A DNA stretch of 7,982 bases from Phycisphaerales bacterium (GTDB lineage: Bacteria > Planctomycetota > Phycisphaerae > Sedimentisphaerales > Anaerohalosphaeraceae), in the NCBI GenBank assembly GCA_011055475.1, contig DSDH01000309.1, positions 1 to 7,982 of the forward strand. Direction: 5' to 3'. Shown here piece by piece: positions 7,708 to 7,982 of this stretch. Made by a program: the position numbers and the translations under genes. How positions within the stretch are numbered: the stretch's first letter is position 1; every line of letters begins with the position of its first letter. Below the pieces are notes generated by a model. It had not been told where the DNA came from. It ran no database searches and saw only the letters and a list, made by a program, of their open reading frames with translations.

Positions 7708-7982
7708 ATGAGTGAAATGCGGCCACGCCACGGGAGCGTATGCAAGGTGGTTGGACTGTTGCTGTGCCTGGCGGCCTTCGTCTGTCCGGCAGAGACGTAT
7801 GAGCCGACGTGGGAATCCCTGACCCAGCACCCGGTGCCCGAATGGTTCAAGGACGCCAAGTTCGGCATCTACGCCCACTGGGGGGTCTACTGCGTACCGG
7901 CGTACGGCAACGAATGGTACCCGCGCAACATGTACCTGCAAGACAGCGACGTGTACAAGCATCACGTCCAGACGTGGGGCGA
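7708..7982 (+). CDS. Alpha-L-fucosidase, family GH29 (N-terminal part, cut by window edge)
   Basis: Retaining exo-enzyme predicted to release alpha-linked L-fucose from side chains; exported. Only 91 complete codons are present. A signal peptide spans about 1-28 (KVVGLLLCLAAFVCPA, then E29). The start of the GH29 barrel follows: VPEWFKDAKFGIYAHWGVY (43-61), then VPAYGNEWYPRNMY (63-76). The WF-DAKFGI-HWG-YSVPA-EWY pattern is characteristic of GH29. In structurally studied members a His in the HWG motif, here H57, lies in the fucose pocket. The catalytic Asp nucleophile and acid/base lie beyond the window, so activity cannot be checked. It is 12 nt downstream of the DUF5703 gene and almost certainly in the same operon. 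The family call is firm from the N-terminus alone; length, any added modules and integrity are unknown. Confidence 0.9.
   Translation, partial: MSEMRPRHGSVCKVVGLLLCLAAFVCPAETYEPTWESLTQHPVPEWFKDAKFGIYAHWGVYCVPAYGNEWYPRNMYLQDSDVYKHHVQTWG

Noticed and set aside
1..7982. tRNA, rRNA, CRISPR array, insertion sequence or attachment site
   Set aside because: No tRNA-like fold, regularly spaced direct repeats, transposase motifs or terminal inverted repeats were seen; almost all of the window is accounted for by the four enzyme genes.

Overview
The window is a GC-rich stretch, strongly so at third codon positions, packed with four co-directional (+) genes for secreted carbohydrate-active enzymes. In order they are a GH2 beta-galactosidase-type glycosidase (21-2879), a family PL11 rhamnogalacturonan lyase (2883-4760), a DUF5703/GH95-like (alpha/alpha)6-barrel glycosidase (4885-7695) and the first 91 codons of a GH29 alpha-L-fucosidase (7708 to the window edge). 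Each begins with a hydrophobic signal peptide, so all four products probably leave the cytoplasm. I see no RNA gene, mobile element, CRISPR array, transporter or regulator.

The host is most likely a polysaccharide-degrading bacterium of the Planctomycetota-Verrucomicrobiota-Lentisphaerota group. This is inferred from the high GC, the series of exported CAZymes with embedded lectin-like modules (F5/8 type C, LamG), and the absence of SusC/SusD genes that would be expected in a Bacteroidota locus. There is no phylogenetic marker, so this is tentative.

Layout: genes 1 and 2 are separated by 3 nt and are probably translationally coupled. A 124-bp gap (4761-4884) follows and holds a perfect 7-bp inverted repeat. 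Genes 3 and 4 are separated by 12 nt, with a good Shine-Dalgarno for gene 4. The set reads as one operon, or two adjacent transcription units, of a polysaccharide utilisation locus that continues past the right edge and possibly the left.

Working model: the PL11 enzyme cuts the rhamnogalacturonan-I backbone by beta-elimination. The GH2 enzyme removes a beta-linked sugar (galactose is the default guess), and the GH29 and DUF5703/GH95-like enzymes remove alpha-L-fucose or a related alpha-linked side-chain sugar. The target would be a fucose- and galactose-decorated pectin or a related plant or algal polysaccharide.

The most unusual structural feature is that both glycosidases carry a carbohydrate-binding-type beta-sandwich nested inside another domain. 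The GH2 enzyme has an F5/8C domain splitting its DUF4982 domain. The DUF5703 enzyme has a LamG domain whose C-terminal strands come before its N-terminal strands, a circularly permuted order. I found no defence system or otherwise unprecedented machinery.
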